Assembly: GCA_025449115.1 (NCBI GenBank)
Contig: JAHLKC010000048.1
Span: 184,126-248,125 of the forward strand
Reading direction: 5' to 3'
Length of the DNA: 64,000 nt
From: Chytridium lagenaria
Lineage: Eukaryota > Chytridiomycota > Chytridiomycetes > Chytridiales > Chytridiaceae
Shown here: piece by piece, positions 46,351 to 57,365 of the stretch
Position numbering within the stretch: position 1 is the stretch's first letter
How the letters are laid out: each line of letters opens with the position of its first letter
The notes under the pieces: model-generated
Databases searched by the model: none
What the model was told of the DNA's origin: nothing
Seen by the model: only the letters and a program-made list of their open reading frames with translations
Position numbers and translations under genes: made by a program

Positions 46351-49300
46351 CCACTTAACGTAGCCTCCGAAGAAGAAAAAGAATCCTAAGGCGCTGGCAA
46401 ACTTATGGCAAGGTTCCAAAAGGGCTACATATGATGTAGCTGGAACTTCTGCTGGCGAGTGCATGGATGATGTGAGACCGAATGATGATAAGGTGATGGT
46501 GCTGCATCTTAATCACTTCTTATTTTTTTTATCTGGCAGGGCTCATCATCTGCTTCCAAAGTGGAGTCTATGACGCTGCTCAGCTCCGCCGCTTCTTCCT
46601 CTCTAGAGCTGGTCGTGCATCAAGAAGAAGTTCATCCAGATACCGATCAGTTTAAGTCACTGTTGGGGCAGACGGAGAGCTTGCAGTCTCTGGTAGAAAC
46701 GGATTCCGAAGATGAGGACCTCGAGGTCGTGAACGATCCCTGGAGCTGGTGTGATATGGACATGCAAAGCCCCTCTACAAGCCGTCACCTTACACCAACT
46801 GAAGTTGCACCACCTGAGGATGAAGTCAGGGCAGCAGCAGCCATACTTGATCTGTCTATGGCTCATAGAGATTTTATCTCACCTGGGAAGGTGGCAGCAG
46901 TTAAATTGCTTTTTCTTAAGGGTAATTAAAGCTCGTATTTCATAATCTAACGTTTATCTAGGTCATGACGTTGACATTGAGCCTACCTTCGGCGAAAAAT
47001 ACCCAGCAAAACGAACGACTTCTCGAAGCCAACGAACTAGGTCGCGGCAAGAGGAAGAGGATTCCGAGTGTTAAAGATGACCTGAATCCGTTCAACAACC
47101 CATCCAATTACGGGTCATTCCACGCTGGCGTTAAGATTTTCGGTTTGGACACGACGCCATCCCATACCTTGGACCGTGAGAAGGCCAGGAAATTGGAGCA
47201 AGGGAAGGGGGTTGAGCAGATTTTCGTTGAGGGTGCTTTGGGAGATATAAAGCAGATTCGGGAATTGTGGGGTGACTTGAAAGACATTCGAGCTAAAGCG
47301 CTGAGACGGATTGAAGTCTATGACGGGGATGGTGAATGCTACGCCACTGCTTTGGAAAATTTAAAGGAGTTGGTTAAAGATATGTATTGGGAAATGTGGA
47401 AGGAGATGGATTTTTTAAAAGACAACGAAAAGGTGGATCTTGCTACGAAAGGATACTTTAAATATGTCAACATGCAAACTATTTCTGATGACGCAGTTAA
47501 TATTGTCATTAAAAGTGTTGAGAAGGAAGAAAAAACTTCAACCCCCTTGCGGCTAAGGGAACAGAGATGGCAAAGAAGGTTGAAGGACGGCTTATGTTGC
47601 GGGAAGAAGAGAAAGTCAACGACAACACGACCGACGTGACATTTTTTCGCCTGAAATCTTACCTTGAGCATTTACAACATGCAGAACATCGTCACCAATA
47701 GAATACCTGCTGCTTTCGAATGCAACCGATTTATTATTGTGTATGATAACATAGAACTTTCAACAAAACACTTTGAACAAACAGGGAAACCTGGACAGAA
47801 TGCAACAACCGTTACCAGCCAAACTCTTTGTGGTTTTTATCCTGTAACTTATGTTAATGAACAGTTGAGCGCGGAGAATCCCAAGATTCCTTTCACACTA
47901 TTGAGACCTTCAGATATTCTCCCGTCAGCTGAAGAGTTACGGTTTCAGTGGCTCTTTTGGAGACGCGATTTTCACATTCCTCTCTCAATTCTTGCCGGAT
48001 GTTTTGCGACCACCAAAATGGCTGTTTAAGCACCCTACACGCTGCCATCCCAGCGTGGAAATGGTTCCTCTTGGTCTCGAAGATGAGCGGGAGATGACTA
48101 TTGAGGGATGCATTAACGTCTTAACGAACTTAGCCAACAAGTTTAACCTTGTTGACGCATCGAAGCAGCGACTGCTATTTTTGGGTGATTGTGGCACTCT
48201 GATGACGGCTAGGAGAGCAATGCGGCAAAGAAGTTATGACTATGGCTCTCCGTATGACCGACTGAGATTCGTTCGACTTGTACCTGGTGAATTCCATTAT
48301 CGGATGCAAGTTGTTGACATATTATGTAATATGTTTTGGGGAGAAGGGTGTGAAAGTTTTGTGGCCGGTAGTTTGCGCAATTATGCTCGGAAGTTCAAGA
48401 AGCTTAAAACGCTTCCAGAAAAGGAGTTTCATTTGAAGGAGAATCTTCTCCTTGAAGCCTGGGACTGTTTTGTCATAGCCTTCTATAGAAAACTTTGTGC
48501 AGACTACCATACCGGCACCACAGTGAATGAACTTCAAACCATCACGCCTGAAACAGTGCGTGTCATTTCACAACGCATTATGAGGGCTGTAGTAGATTCA
48601 CACCAAACCATTCGCATGGAAACTCAACGAATCAAAGATGAAATTGCATTTATTAAGAAAAACGCACTCAGCAAGGCGGCAGCAACAGTTACGCTGGAAG
48701 CAAGAAAGGCAGAATTGACACCAAAAACCGACTTAAAAACCTACATGTTGCAATTCATTTGGCACATACTTCATTATAAACGCTTTCTTTCAAGTATTCG
48801 CCATGGTGACGGAGACTCTGTCATATGCATGCATCGGTTATTCTTAAGTTACTTCAAGTTTGCAGGATCCATAATTATTTTAATGAAACGGTGCGAGAAC
48901 TTGTGGAGCTCTCGTCGGTATATGATGAGCAGTCTGCGTTTGTTTCCACACAAAATCGTTTTGTCAATCCAAAGGGTAAGTGTACTTCAGTTTTCTATCA
49001 ATTCTAATTCAAATACAAGGTGCAAAAGATTCATTTTACGAAGGCGATCTTGGAATGGAATATCAAGTACGTACTGTCAAAGCCCATCTTGACAGCGACG
49101 GGGTCAACCGGAATCCCAAGCACTCACACAAATTTCACAAACATGTTTTATCGCAACCGACATTGAAGAGCAACTTATTGAAGACTTTGGCATCGAAGGC
49201 AATAACGATTATCATAAGAAGGTTGATGTCTCCAAAGACATGATGGATTTCACGGAAGATGTCTTCAGAAGTATTTCTACGGATTCCTTAACACGTAACT

Positions 49301-49433
49301 TTCAGTGGACCTGGATGTAATGAACACCTATGTAGACCTACTTCACTCGGACAATATCTGCAAAATCATAGAAGACTATCTGCCTGGAAATTACTTTAAT
49401 AATGACTTCAACACTGATAATTTTACAGAATAA
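46275..49433 (+). CDS. DUF6589-like protein of the TIR element
   Basis: The start codon is an ATG-only coding exon inside the inverted repeat (46275-46277). An 86-nt intron (46278-46363) joins it to MPPKKKKNPKALANLWQGSK. The next intron is 46493-46539, then SSASKVESMTLLSSAAS. Middle text is acidic/basic and then helical. The core resembles fungal DUF6589: FIIVYDNIELSTKHFEQTGK, QNATTVTSQTL, RLLFLGDCGTLMTARRAM, VRLVPGEFHYRMQVVDILCN, then NLLLEAWDCFVIAFYRKLCA. It ends YLPGNYFNNDFNTDNFTE at 49431-49433, followed by AATAAAATATAT. Several frame changes occur (about 47070, 47533 in a run of six A, and 47943), so the reading frame is broken as given. These could be errors or decay. Family assignment is from remembered sequence style, not a search; function is unknown. 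Confidence 0.55.
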
Positions 49434-49452
49434 TAAAATATATCTTAATTAC

Positions 49453-50521
49453 TGTGATCTTGTCTTGACCCATCCCTTCCTACCTAGTTTTGACTCAGGA
49501 GTAGGGGAGAAGAGTAACGGAGCTGCTCCAGCAGAGGAAGTCCACAGAGCTCCTAGAGACAGGATGTACTCCTGCATCCACGTGATGTTGTTGTTTTAGC
49601 GATGGTGTCGGTGAGTGATCGCGAGATTCTGCTATATAAAGGGAGAAGGGAGCACCATGCGCGGCTGGCGGGTGGTTACGCGCTGGAATACGCGCGAGAT
49701 CCCCTGGGCTTTTGCGGTGATGCCCACGCGTTAAACATGCGCGCGCTCCGGGTAGGCGCCTTATCCCCCGCCTCTTTGCGGGGAGCGTGTTTAGTATCTT
49801 CTAAGTTGACTTACCTTGCTAATAAACTATTATGAGCACCAGATCGTCTCCTGGCGATCGGGGAGGGCTGAAAGCCTCCTTGCCTTCCTGCTATGGCACC
49901 TTTTGGAACGTGATGATCTCATTGCCTCACGAGCTAGCACAGGGTAACCTCACTCATCACCTGCCTGCAGCGTCGATCACCGGCTTGGGGATCATCAGAG
50001 GTGGAATGTAGTCGACCAAGCCTAATCTAAAGGACACTGACAATGAGGAGGACCTTTGGGCTCCCATCGCAGCCTTCTACTTCAAACAGCTGGATTGCGG
50101 CTTCACCAGGTGGCAGGGGGTAGAGGGGTGGGCTGCTGTCCAAGTAGGAATGAAGGGAGATCAAGGCGCGAGGCCACGCGCGAGGCCACGCGGGAGGCCA
50201 TGCGCGTGGAATAGAGGCTTCACCATGTGGCAGGGGGTAGAGGTGTGGGCTGCCGTCAAAGAAGGAATGAAGGGAGATCAAGGTGCGAGGCCACGCGCCA
50301 GGCCACGCGCGTGGGATAGAGGATGGGGGATTAACTCAATATCAACTATTTGGTTCAACAGGCCACCTCCTTTAGTAATAACCCGATAAACGTGGGACTC
50401 TATAGTACAGATTCCATATAATACGAAAATACACGTCGACATGGGATATAACAGAACTCAACGGACTTAGACAAAATGTCCCTATGAGCCATTGGCCATG
50501 TGAATAATGTAATTCTTCACA
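49453..50521 (+). mobile_element. LTR-like repeat, copy 1 (between the two convergent genes)
   Basis: Starts TGTGATCTTGTCTTGACCCA and ends AATTCTTCACA: TG...CA with TGTG/CACA ends. It shares long blocks with 55891-56610 in the same orientation, for example GAGCACCAGATC, GCTATGGCACCTTTTGGAAC and GATATAACAGAACTCAACGG. It has TATA-like CTATATAAAGG at 49632 and AATAAA at about 49821. It begins 20 bp after one gene's stop and ends 16 bp before the other's. No flanking duplication was found. Confidence 0.65.
50099..50325. repeat. GC-rich tandem duplication inside LTR-like copy 1
   Basis: Two copies of a unit of about 117 bp beginning GGCTTCACCA (50099 and 50216). Within each, an 11-12 bp motif AGGCCACGCGC is repeated two to three times. 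It is absent from copy 2 apart from one short remnant. Confidence 0.8.
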
Positions 50522-50536
50522 AAAAAAATATATATT

Positions 50537-52415
50537 TTATTTGTCGACTATCCCATGAAGCGTATAATATTCGTCCAAAAAGTAGGTTTTGATAAATTGG
50601 TAAAATCCAACGTCAACAGCCCCTGGGAGAATGTAGTAGGTTCGGTAGGAATTTGCAACTATAGAGGTCATCGCGGTTTTGGTGCATATGAAATCAGGTG
50701 TCCACGGATGCGTTGATGATAAAGTCATAAAGAGGTATGCGTACCGCTCCCGGATAGCTAGTAATTCTGTGATCAGTTTGGTGTCAAAATCCTGCAGCTC
50801 CCGCGGTTTTCGAACCCTTGGCCCCTTGGGTTTTCGGCGACCTGTTTCTGCTATACATGGACGGTCGCAGACATCACAACTTAAACTAATTAGAGAACAA
50901 AGAAGGCAAAAAGCTTAGTGCTTACCATTTATACTGTACATCTGTTACATCTTGGTCTGTTGAGGAAGCTTGTGTGTGAACCAAAACATCCTCATTGATT
51001 GTATTGCTCAACAAAAACCTACGGCGGCAGGTTTCCGAGGTAACATATGCGTTGATCAATGGATTGGCACCAGATTTCATGAAAGTGGAGCCAAAAAGAA
51101 ATATATGCTTAGCTGGCTTTCCATCACGACCTCCTCTCCCAGCCTCTTGGATGAAGTCCGAGAATATGCTGGGGGCCTTGTAATGAACCACGGTTCGTAT
51201 TCCCTTTGCGTTAACTCCAATTCCCAGCGCAGACGTTGAAACTACAACGTACAAATCTTCAGATCGTAATATAGACATAATCTTCTTCTTGTGCGCTTCA
51301 GATACTGATGTAAACATGGGATGAACTCCAAGCTTGAGAGACCCGTCGTGAGTCCCCGCGTGCTTTCTCAAATGGTCCACTATATCCAAAAGGGTTTGCC
51401 GGTCATTGCAAAAAATGATGGCGGGAAGTACAGCCGTATCCTTGGTTTGCAATGCAGTCACCATGAAATCCAATGTGTCCTACTACCGTAAGAAAGTAAC
51501 ACATAATTAAACTTTACCTCCATTGATTTCTTTTTTTTAACCACCATGTAGAACAGTTCTCTCCGATTCACATCTCCAACAAGTCTGTTCACGTTGGCAT
51601 CTTTCAATCCCAGCAAACTGAACATCTCCTTCACACCAGCTGGAGTAATTGTTGCTGTGCACATGCACATAGGAACGTTGGGATGCCATATTTTGATCTG
51701 GTCAGTGCTGAGGTATGATGGGCGGTATTCTAGTCCATGGTCAACTATGCAATGAGCCTCATCAATTACAACACATATAACGTGAGCGGCTCTTAAAGAG
51801 ATCCCACGCTGTTTCAAAAAGGTATTCGGGTGACATCCAGATGATGCTGAGCTCGTTATCCTTCCATGCCCTCAAACCGTCATTGCTGGCATCCAGCGAC
51901 CCCAGCGCAGCTCCACTTAGTTTGTGGATGCCATTGAATTTGCTAATTGGAAAGATGGATTCTTTAGGCGGTTTGAATAGTTTTATTTTAGCTTTATAAT
52001 CATATCAGTTGTGTTGGTGCCCATTAATACTTACCGTTGAAGTCAGAAACATGATCAGCCATTAAGCCTTACAGAGGAGACACCACAACCACCTCTTTCT
52101 TGTCGCTGATAACCAAACCGACAAGCAAAATTAGGGTGAAAGCCCATGTTTTACCCGACCCCGTTCCTTGAATGCACAGAGTATCGTGACCACTTAAAAC
52201 TGAGTAAACAACATTCTTTTGGAACTCCCGTGAAACACAACCCAGTATTTGAAGGCTAAACATATCACATAACATCCGTGAGTGCTCGAGACAAAGGGGA
52301 TTCCAGGTGGTATTCCAGGTGGTATTCAGGTCCTCCGACTGAACAGTGATGGTTAGATCCTCGTCGAAGCATCAAAAAAAAACGGCCCGATAGAAATCGC
52401 TGAAACGCATACCAT
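50537..52415 (-). CDS. RecQ-like DEAH helicase of the TIR element
   Basis: Superfamily 2 DNA helicase. The start codon (52413-52415) lies inside the right inverted repeat and is followed at once by donor GTATGC; a 74-nt intron (52339-52412) joins it to SEDLNTTWNTTWNPLCLEHS. Motifs in order: Walker A QGTGSGKTWAF, motif Ia VVVVSPL, MSPEYLF, DEAH box VVIDEAHCIVDHG with YRPSYLST, TATIT (motif III), AIIFCNDRQTLLDIV (motif IV), VVSTSALGIGVNAKGIRTVV (motif V), QEAGRGGRDGKPA (motif VI). The Zn-binding remnant is ETCRRRF with CDVCDRPC. It ends at 50537 with TLHGIVDK. There is a stop after VVVSPL (about 52085) and a frame change in a T run near 51830, so the copy may be broken. It resembles telomere-linked and element-borne fungal RecQ helicases. 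Confidence 0.82.
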
Positions 52416-52540
52416 ATGAACGCTGAGGTTGCGCTGATTCCAGATCTGTATCGGGAGCCAGTGTAGGATGCCTGGTTGATGAGTTATGAAAAAGTCGATT
52501 TAATTAGAGAGCACTTTTTATAATTGACCTCGTCCCAGAC
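52340..52540 (-). repeat. Right 201-bp terminal inverted repeat
   Basis: Complement of 46150-46350. Its inner end (52339-52340) is exactly the splice-acceptor AG of the helicase gene's first intron; unique sequence begins with the second exon at 52338. Confidence 0.92.
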
Positions 52541-53990
52541 CCTCTACGAGGAAAACCGAATTGGGAAATTCAGGAATTTTGCTGATCGTTAACATCAGAA
52601 AACAAAAGATCATAGATATTCACAAGATCGGTTTATTGAAAAATTCAAGTACCTCAGTGGGGATCTGGATCCGAGACTACAGCATCCACCTTTACTTCTT
52701 CCGGTTGACAAGCTTTCATGTTTGGTGGCTTGTTGACCAGGAGGAAACTTCGAATGGAAAGAAAAAAACAGTAGCGGAGAAAGAAATGAGAGAAAGCTTA
52801 TAAAAGAGGAACTCTCCTTTATCGGCCTTTCCTCAGCTTCTTCCACACTCACTCCCCAGTTTGTTTGTTTTTAATTATATGAAAATTAGAATTGAAAAAG
52901 AAATAACGCAATTTAAAAAAATCCACGAGCATTCCCCTCTGTTTTTTACAGTTTGCTCTGTTCCCAGCCATTCCCTCCATGTTACCCTTATTCCAGCTCC
53001 AATGCTAATCAGCATTTCCACACCCACATTCATCCTACCGTCTTTTTCCCCCCCTGTTTCTTTCACAAATCCTCTTTAAAAGAAACCCTTCCTACTGAAC
53101 GATGGTTTGGATATCTACGGCTCAAGCATGCCTTGGGCTGGTGCGTTTCTTGTCGCGCTTTTTTCAAATAGCAAGCCTGGCTCCGTGGACAAAGAAAAGT
53201 TAAATACTGTATGATTTTATATAATTTTGACAATGGTTCTTCCCTGGATCGTTATGGCATTGACGGTGTCCTGATGAGATTTTTTACAGGACTCATCAAG
53301 CAATCTTCAATATCAATAGAAAACCTGCATCTCCTAACGTTAAGCAGCTGACTGCCATTGAGAGACGCCCAAATTGCTGACTCTCATTTTATAGATGACA
53401 AATTTGGATTGCCTCAAGACTGCATGTATCAAGTGACTGCTATCAACGCAACGTCTGGTGAAAGAATACATGTGAGATCCTGTCGCGCGCTCCTTGAGCT
53501 TTGTGTCCAAAGTAGCTAATCATAAGCTGTAAATATGACATGTCTAGAAAAGGCTAGCAATAATCAGTTGGAGCTATTACAGTCAATATTAATCGTATGA
53601 ATTTAAGGTGTGAAGATTGTTGCTGTGTTCTACATTTCAGTACTCCTGGGCTCCCCTTATCTTCTTGTATGCCTGCAGGATTTAGGATGGTGGTGGTGGG
53701 GATTCTGGTTCCTCTTTTGCAACAAGTTGTTCTTTAAGATATCTTTGAGAAATTTAAAGATAACCTCACCAAGAGGTATTCATGCGTTGCTTATATAGAC
53801 CTTGTTCTGTTGTTGTTATGTGCTTGTTTGCGTTCCACTCTTTTCCCTCTTGGGGTTTTCATAGTTTTTCCTCATATACAGTAGAGGTTTTTATAAAGAA
53901 AGGGCGGTCAATGTGGTATTCCAACTTATGACATGCTTACACGTTGGTGAAGATGCTTGTTGTTGTTGTTTGAATCCATTTTTTTTAAAA
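52541..53990. other. Repeat-rich flank, no supported gene
   Basis: AT-rich DNA with short frames lacking domains. It is outside the large TIR element, and no coding exon was recognised. Confidence 0.5.
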
Positions 53991-53994
53991 ACTA

Positions 53995-54970
53995 TACTTC
54001 ATTAATTTTAGAAAGTTAAATAGATTTATATTCACCCTCTGAAGGCCCGGACTAACCCATTGCCTACCTCCAGGCATGGTTGCCTGCGGGCTATGCTTTC
54101 TTCTTTCTTCATTTATGTTCATTATAGTAGTGTTGAGCTGTACTAGCGTGCTCTGGTTAGCACGTTGCCAGGGAAGACTGCAGTTGGAACCAAGACATTG
54201 TCTAAGAAGGTATGAGCCAGGCAAAGACGACTCAAGGACATGATTCCTTCAAAGGCTTGGTCACCATATCTACCTCTGTTTTATTCTCGATGGCTATGAC
54301 AGGCGATCTAGTTGCCTTTGAGTGGGAGAGCAGCATGAGCAGGGCTCTAGGTAGATGAGATTGAGAAAGGACATGCTAAAGTGGCGTATTGTGGCAAAAA
54401 TGTCCATTCTCGTAGAACCTTTCCCCTAGTCATTTTGGAGCTAGTTACTAGGCACTTTCTCTTCTTTATTCCCTTTATTTTTAGCACTGTAGAAGAATTT
54501 GAAACTACAGCAACGTAAATCCCTGCTGTCACTAAAGGCAGACTAGGGCGTGACTATTGATCTAGGAGTACATCCTGAACTCTAGTCTTGTCACCTAATA
54601 TGTGGTTCCCTACCTCTGTATGCTGGGCGAGGCTGCGCACAGGAGGCCACTAGAGAGAACTTTGCATTGCTTACTCGTAGAGACTCCACTTGACAGAGAT
54701 TAGAGGGAGAGCAGAGGTCTGTTTAAGTCTGCGTGGATTCTGCCTCTGCATTTGCAGAACAGAGAGTATAAATTGGTCTTGGAGTAGTTTCATGTAACAG
54801 TGCGCTTACCCAAGCACTGGCAAGTACAATTAAACAACACCACAGCGTGGAAAGGAAGAAAGAAGAAAGTACTACCCACAGGCGGCTATGCCTGGAGGTG
54901 TGCAATGGGCTACCCAGGTCTTCAGAAGGTGAACAAATCTTTTCAACTTTTTCTAAATAACAAAACAATA
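53995..54970. mobile_element. Fold-back element with long diverged inverted repeats
   Basis: The segments at about 53995-54175 and 54790-54970 are inverted copies, roughly 70 percent alike by eye. Shared blocks include TTTAGAAA, TTCACCxTCTGAAG, ACCTCCAGGCAT and CTTTCTTCTTTCTTC. The 600-bp centre has no transposase frame. No clean target duplication was found. Confidence 0.6.
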
Positions 54971-55890
54971 CACGAAGGGTGTAAAAAAAACAACAGCAGG
55001 CATCTCGACCAGCGTGTAGAATGACATTAGTAGGCCTACCACAGTAATTGCCCTTCCTTTAGTAAAAATCTCCTCTGTATCTATGGGGAAAAGAGTTTGT
55101 CTGTCTAGTGGGACCCAACCACTGGATATGTATTGGATTAATTTCCTTTTCTCAAACATGTCTATTATATTGTTATTTTGGCTTTAATATTCATTGTCAC
55201 TTTATGTCTAATGAGTTTTGTCAAACGGGTTGTGCTAGACAATACCATCTACTGGATGACAACTGTTCCAATAGGTTTTAATTAGATATCTAACAGACCT
55301 AACACTTGCATTGCTCAGAAGTGTCACAATATATTTTTTTACCTGTGTGGCGCAAGAGGGTTTCTTATGAGGAGTGAGTGAATCCTTCAATTATACTATG
55401 TATCTTTCTTTTTTTCTCTTGAACAACTTGTCACTAATACCTCCTTCACTCTCACCATCCATCCATTCATCCATCCCATCCTACTCACTCAACCCATCCA
55501 TCATACCATCACCATCACCAACACCGCTCCCTGCAGGACTACTACCACCACCACATCATTGATCACCTTCACTAACATCCTGCAGGCTTCATTAATACCC
55601 ATATTACATTTGTTGCAGGATTTTTCTGCCACCCTGGACTGTCATTCTTTACAGCCACTATTTTTAATCGCTCTGATGAAGTTCAATTCTTCTGCAGAGT
55701 ATGTCCATTTCCGATAGGGGTATGTACATCGAGATGAGGCCTCACTTTGAAAGCTGTGACTGAGATTAGTCCTGAAGGATTAGGCCCCCTTCTGCTACCA
55801 GCACCCCATTCATCTGCTGAGTGTGTGTTAAGTCAATGAAGTAGTTGCAGTTTTCAATGTTCTGCATACTACCTTTTACTCATAGATAGT
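54971..55890. other. Intergenic repeat-rich DNA
   Basis: CATC/CACCA-rich simple tract at about 55450-55560. No gene seen. Confidence 0.45.
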
Positions 55891-56610
55891 TGTGGTCTTC
55901 TCTTGACCCATCCCTCCCTACCTAGCTTTGACTAGGGGGAGGGGAGAAGAGTAAAGGAGTTGCTCCAGCAGAGAGTCCACAGAGCACCTAGGGACAAGAT
56001 GTCTCACGTGTTAGTATTTTCTATGTTAATTTACCTTGCTAATAAACAAATATGAGCACCAGATCATTTCTTGGAAATTGCTATGGCACCTTTTGGAACG
56101 TGATGATTGCGTTGCCTCACAAGCTAGCACAGGGTAACCTCACTCATCACCTGCCTACAGCGTCGATCACCAGCTCGGGAATCATCAGAGGTGGACTGTA
56201 GCCAACCAAGCCTAAGCAATTGGGCTGCCATCCAAGAAGGAGTGAAGGGAGACCACTGCAAGGCCACGTGCGTGAGATAGAGGATGGGATCAACTCCATA
56301 TTAACTACGTAATTAAACAGGTGCAAATTAAATCAAGAAATCTCTCATATTAAAGTAATACACAAAATGTAAATAAACAATAGACACAACACATGCACAC
56401 ACATAAACAGCACATATGCGCGCCACTTCCTTCAATAAAAATCCTTTAAATGTGGGGAAAAGGCATTTTTAAAAATTCCAGAGGGAAAAGAAGGGAGGAT
56501 TCAATATGACACATAAATATACGCGTTGACGCAGGATATAACAGAACTCAACGGACTTAGATAAATGTACTTTTGAGCTATAGGCCATGTGAATAATGCA
56601 ATTCTTCACA
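55891..56610 (+). mobile_element. Solo LTR-like repeat, copy 2
   Basis: Starts TGTGGTCTTCTCTTGACCCA and ends ATTCTTCACA, matching copy 1 at 49453-50521 with about 350 bp of internal deletion. It is flanked by TAGT on both sides (55887-55890 and 56611-56614), a short target-site duplication as expected for a solo LTR. Confidence 0.7.
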
Positions 56611-57365
56611 TAGTGTTGTGTTACTAAGGGAAAAAAGGGTATATGATTTGAGGGCTTGAAATTTGGGCTTTCTTGCATGCTGCATTAGGACTTCGGCCTA
56701 AGATAAACCTTGCCTATCTCTGTTATTATGGAAGACACTCTTCTGGACTGGTCTATGCTGCTCAACATGTTCTTGACCCATCTGCACTGCTACGTTATTA
56801 GTGGGTTTGGATGAGGATTGTGGAGTGGATGTGGTGATTGTGATAGGGGCTGTAGTGATAGTGATGGTTGTGGTGGTGTCAGAGGTTATGATGGAGACTG
56901 GTGTATTGGTGTAGGATGCCAGGGTGGAGTGTGTTGTAGGAGAAGGGTACAGTGATTGAGATAGCGTTTTCTCACAATTGCTACCATGAGGACAAGTATT
57001 CTGTCGCAAGCTTTCTTGGGCTGAACATGCTTTGGTGAGTTTTCTTTCAAGTCCTTCTGCATCTTTGGATCCATATAAATAATTGTTTGTTACAATGGAT
57101 TACCTTTGTCTAACTAACACAAATGGTCATAGCTTAGGTATTCTTGCAGATTGAAGCCGTCACAGTTGGGGGGTTTAGGGGACGCCCTAGATGTCTTTAC
57201 AATTGACGGGTGGGTTCAACAGTCCAACTTACTCACTGGTCTCTTAAGGTTTGCTTTCAATCCTAACTCTATGATTTCAATTAGTTAAATATTTTAATTT
57301 ATAATATGCAGCTTGTTTTAGCTGCAATATTTGGATTGTCCTCCTACCCTATATCAATTCCAGAT
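56611..57365. other. Spacer between two retroelement fragments
   Basis: Contains a Thr-rich low-complexity frame on the - strand (56698-57009), made by GTGGTGATTGTGATAG-type repeats; no domain. Confidence 0.4.

Larger units (their letters stand above)
46150..52540. mobile_element. 6.4-kb element with 201-bp inverted repeats, DUF6589-like gene and RecQ-like helicase
   Basis: Bounded by near-identical inverted repeats 46150-46350 and 52340-52540. Inside, two genes point toward each other: a DUF6589-like protein on + (46275-49433) and a RecQ-type helicase on - (52415-50537). Their stop codons are 1.1 kb apart, and that gap is filled by an LTR-like repeat. Neighbouring DNA on both sides carries other repeats, while conserved genes end at 45035. 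The symmetric layout, with both start codons inside the repeats, argues that this is a unit and not a chance array. No classical transposase motif is seen. I cannot assign it to a described superfamily. No target-site duplication was identified. Confidence 0.65.

Noticed and set aside
50537..52415. Telomere-linked RecQ helicase marking a chromosome end
   Set aside because: Similarity to that class is possible, but no telomeric repeat is seen and the gene lies within a symmetric inverted-repeat unit.
46150..52540. KDZ-type or Helitron transposon
   Set aside because: No KDZ transposase motifs, no Rep/HUH motif, and the helicase is RecQ-like rather than Pif1-like.
54120..54200. tRNA-like segment
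   Set aside because: Belongs to one arm of the fold-back element; no consistent stems.
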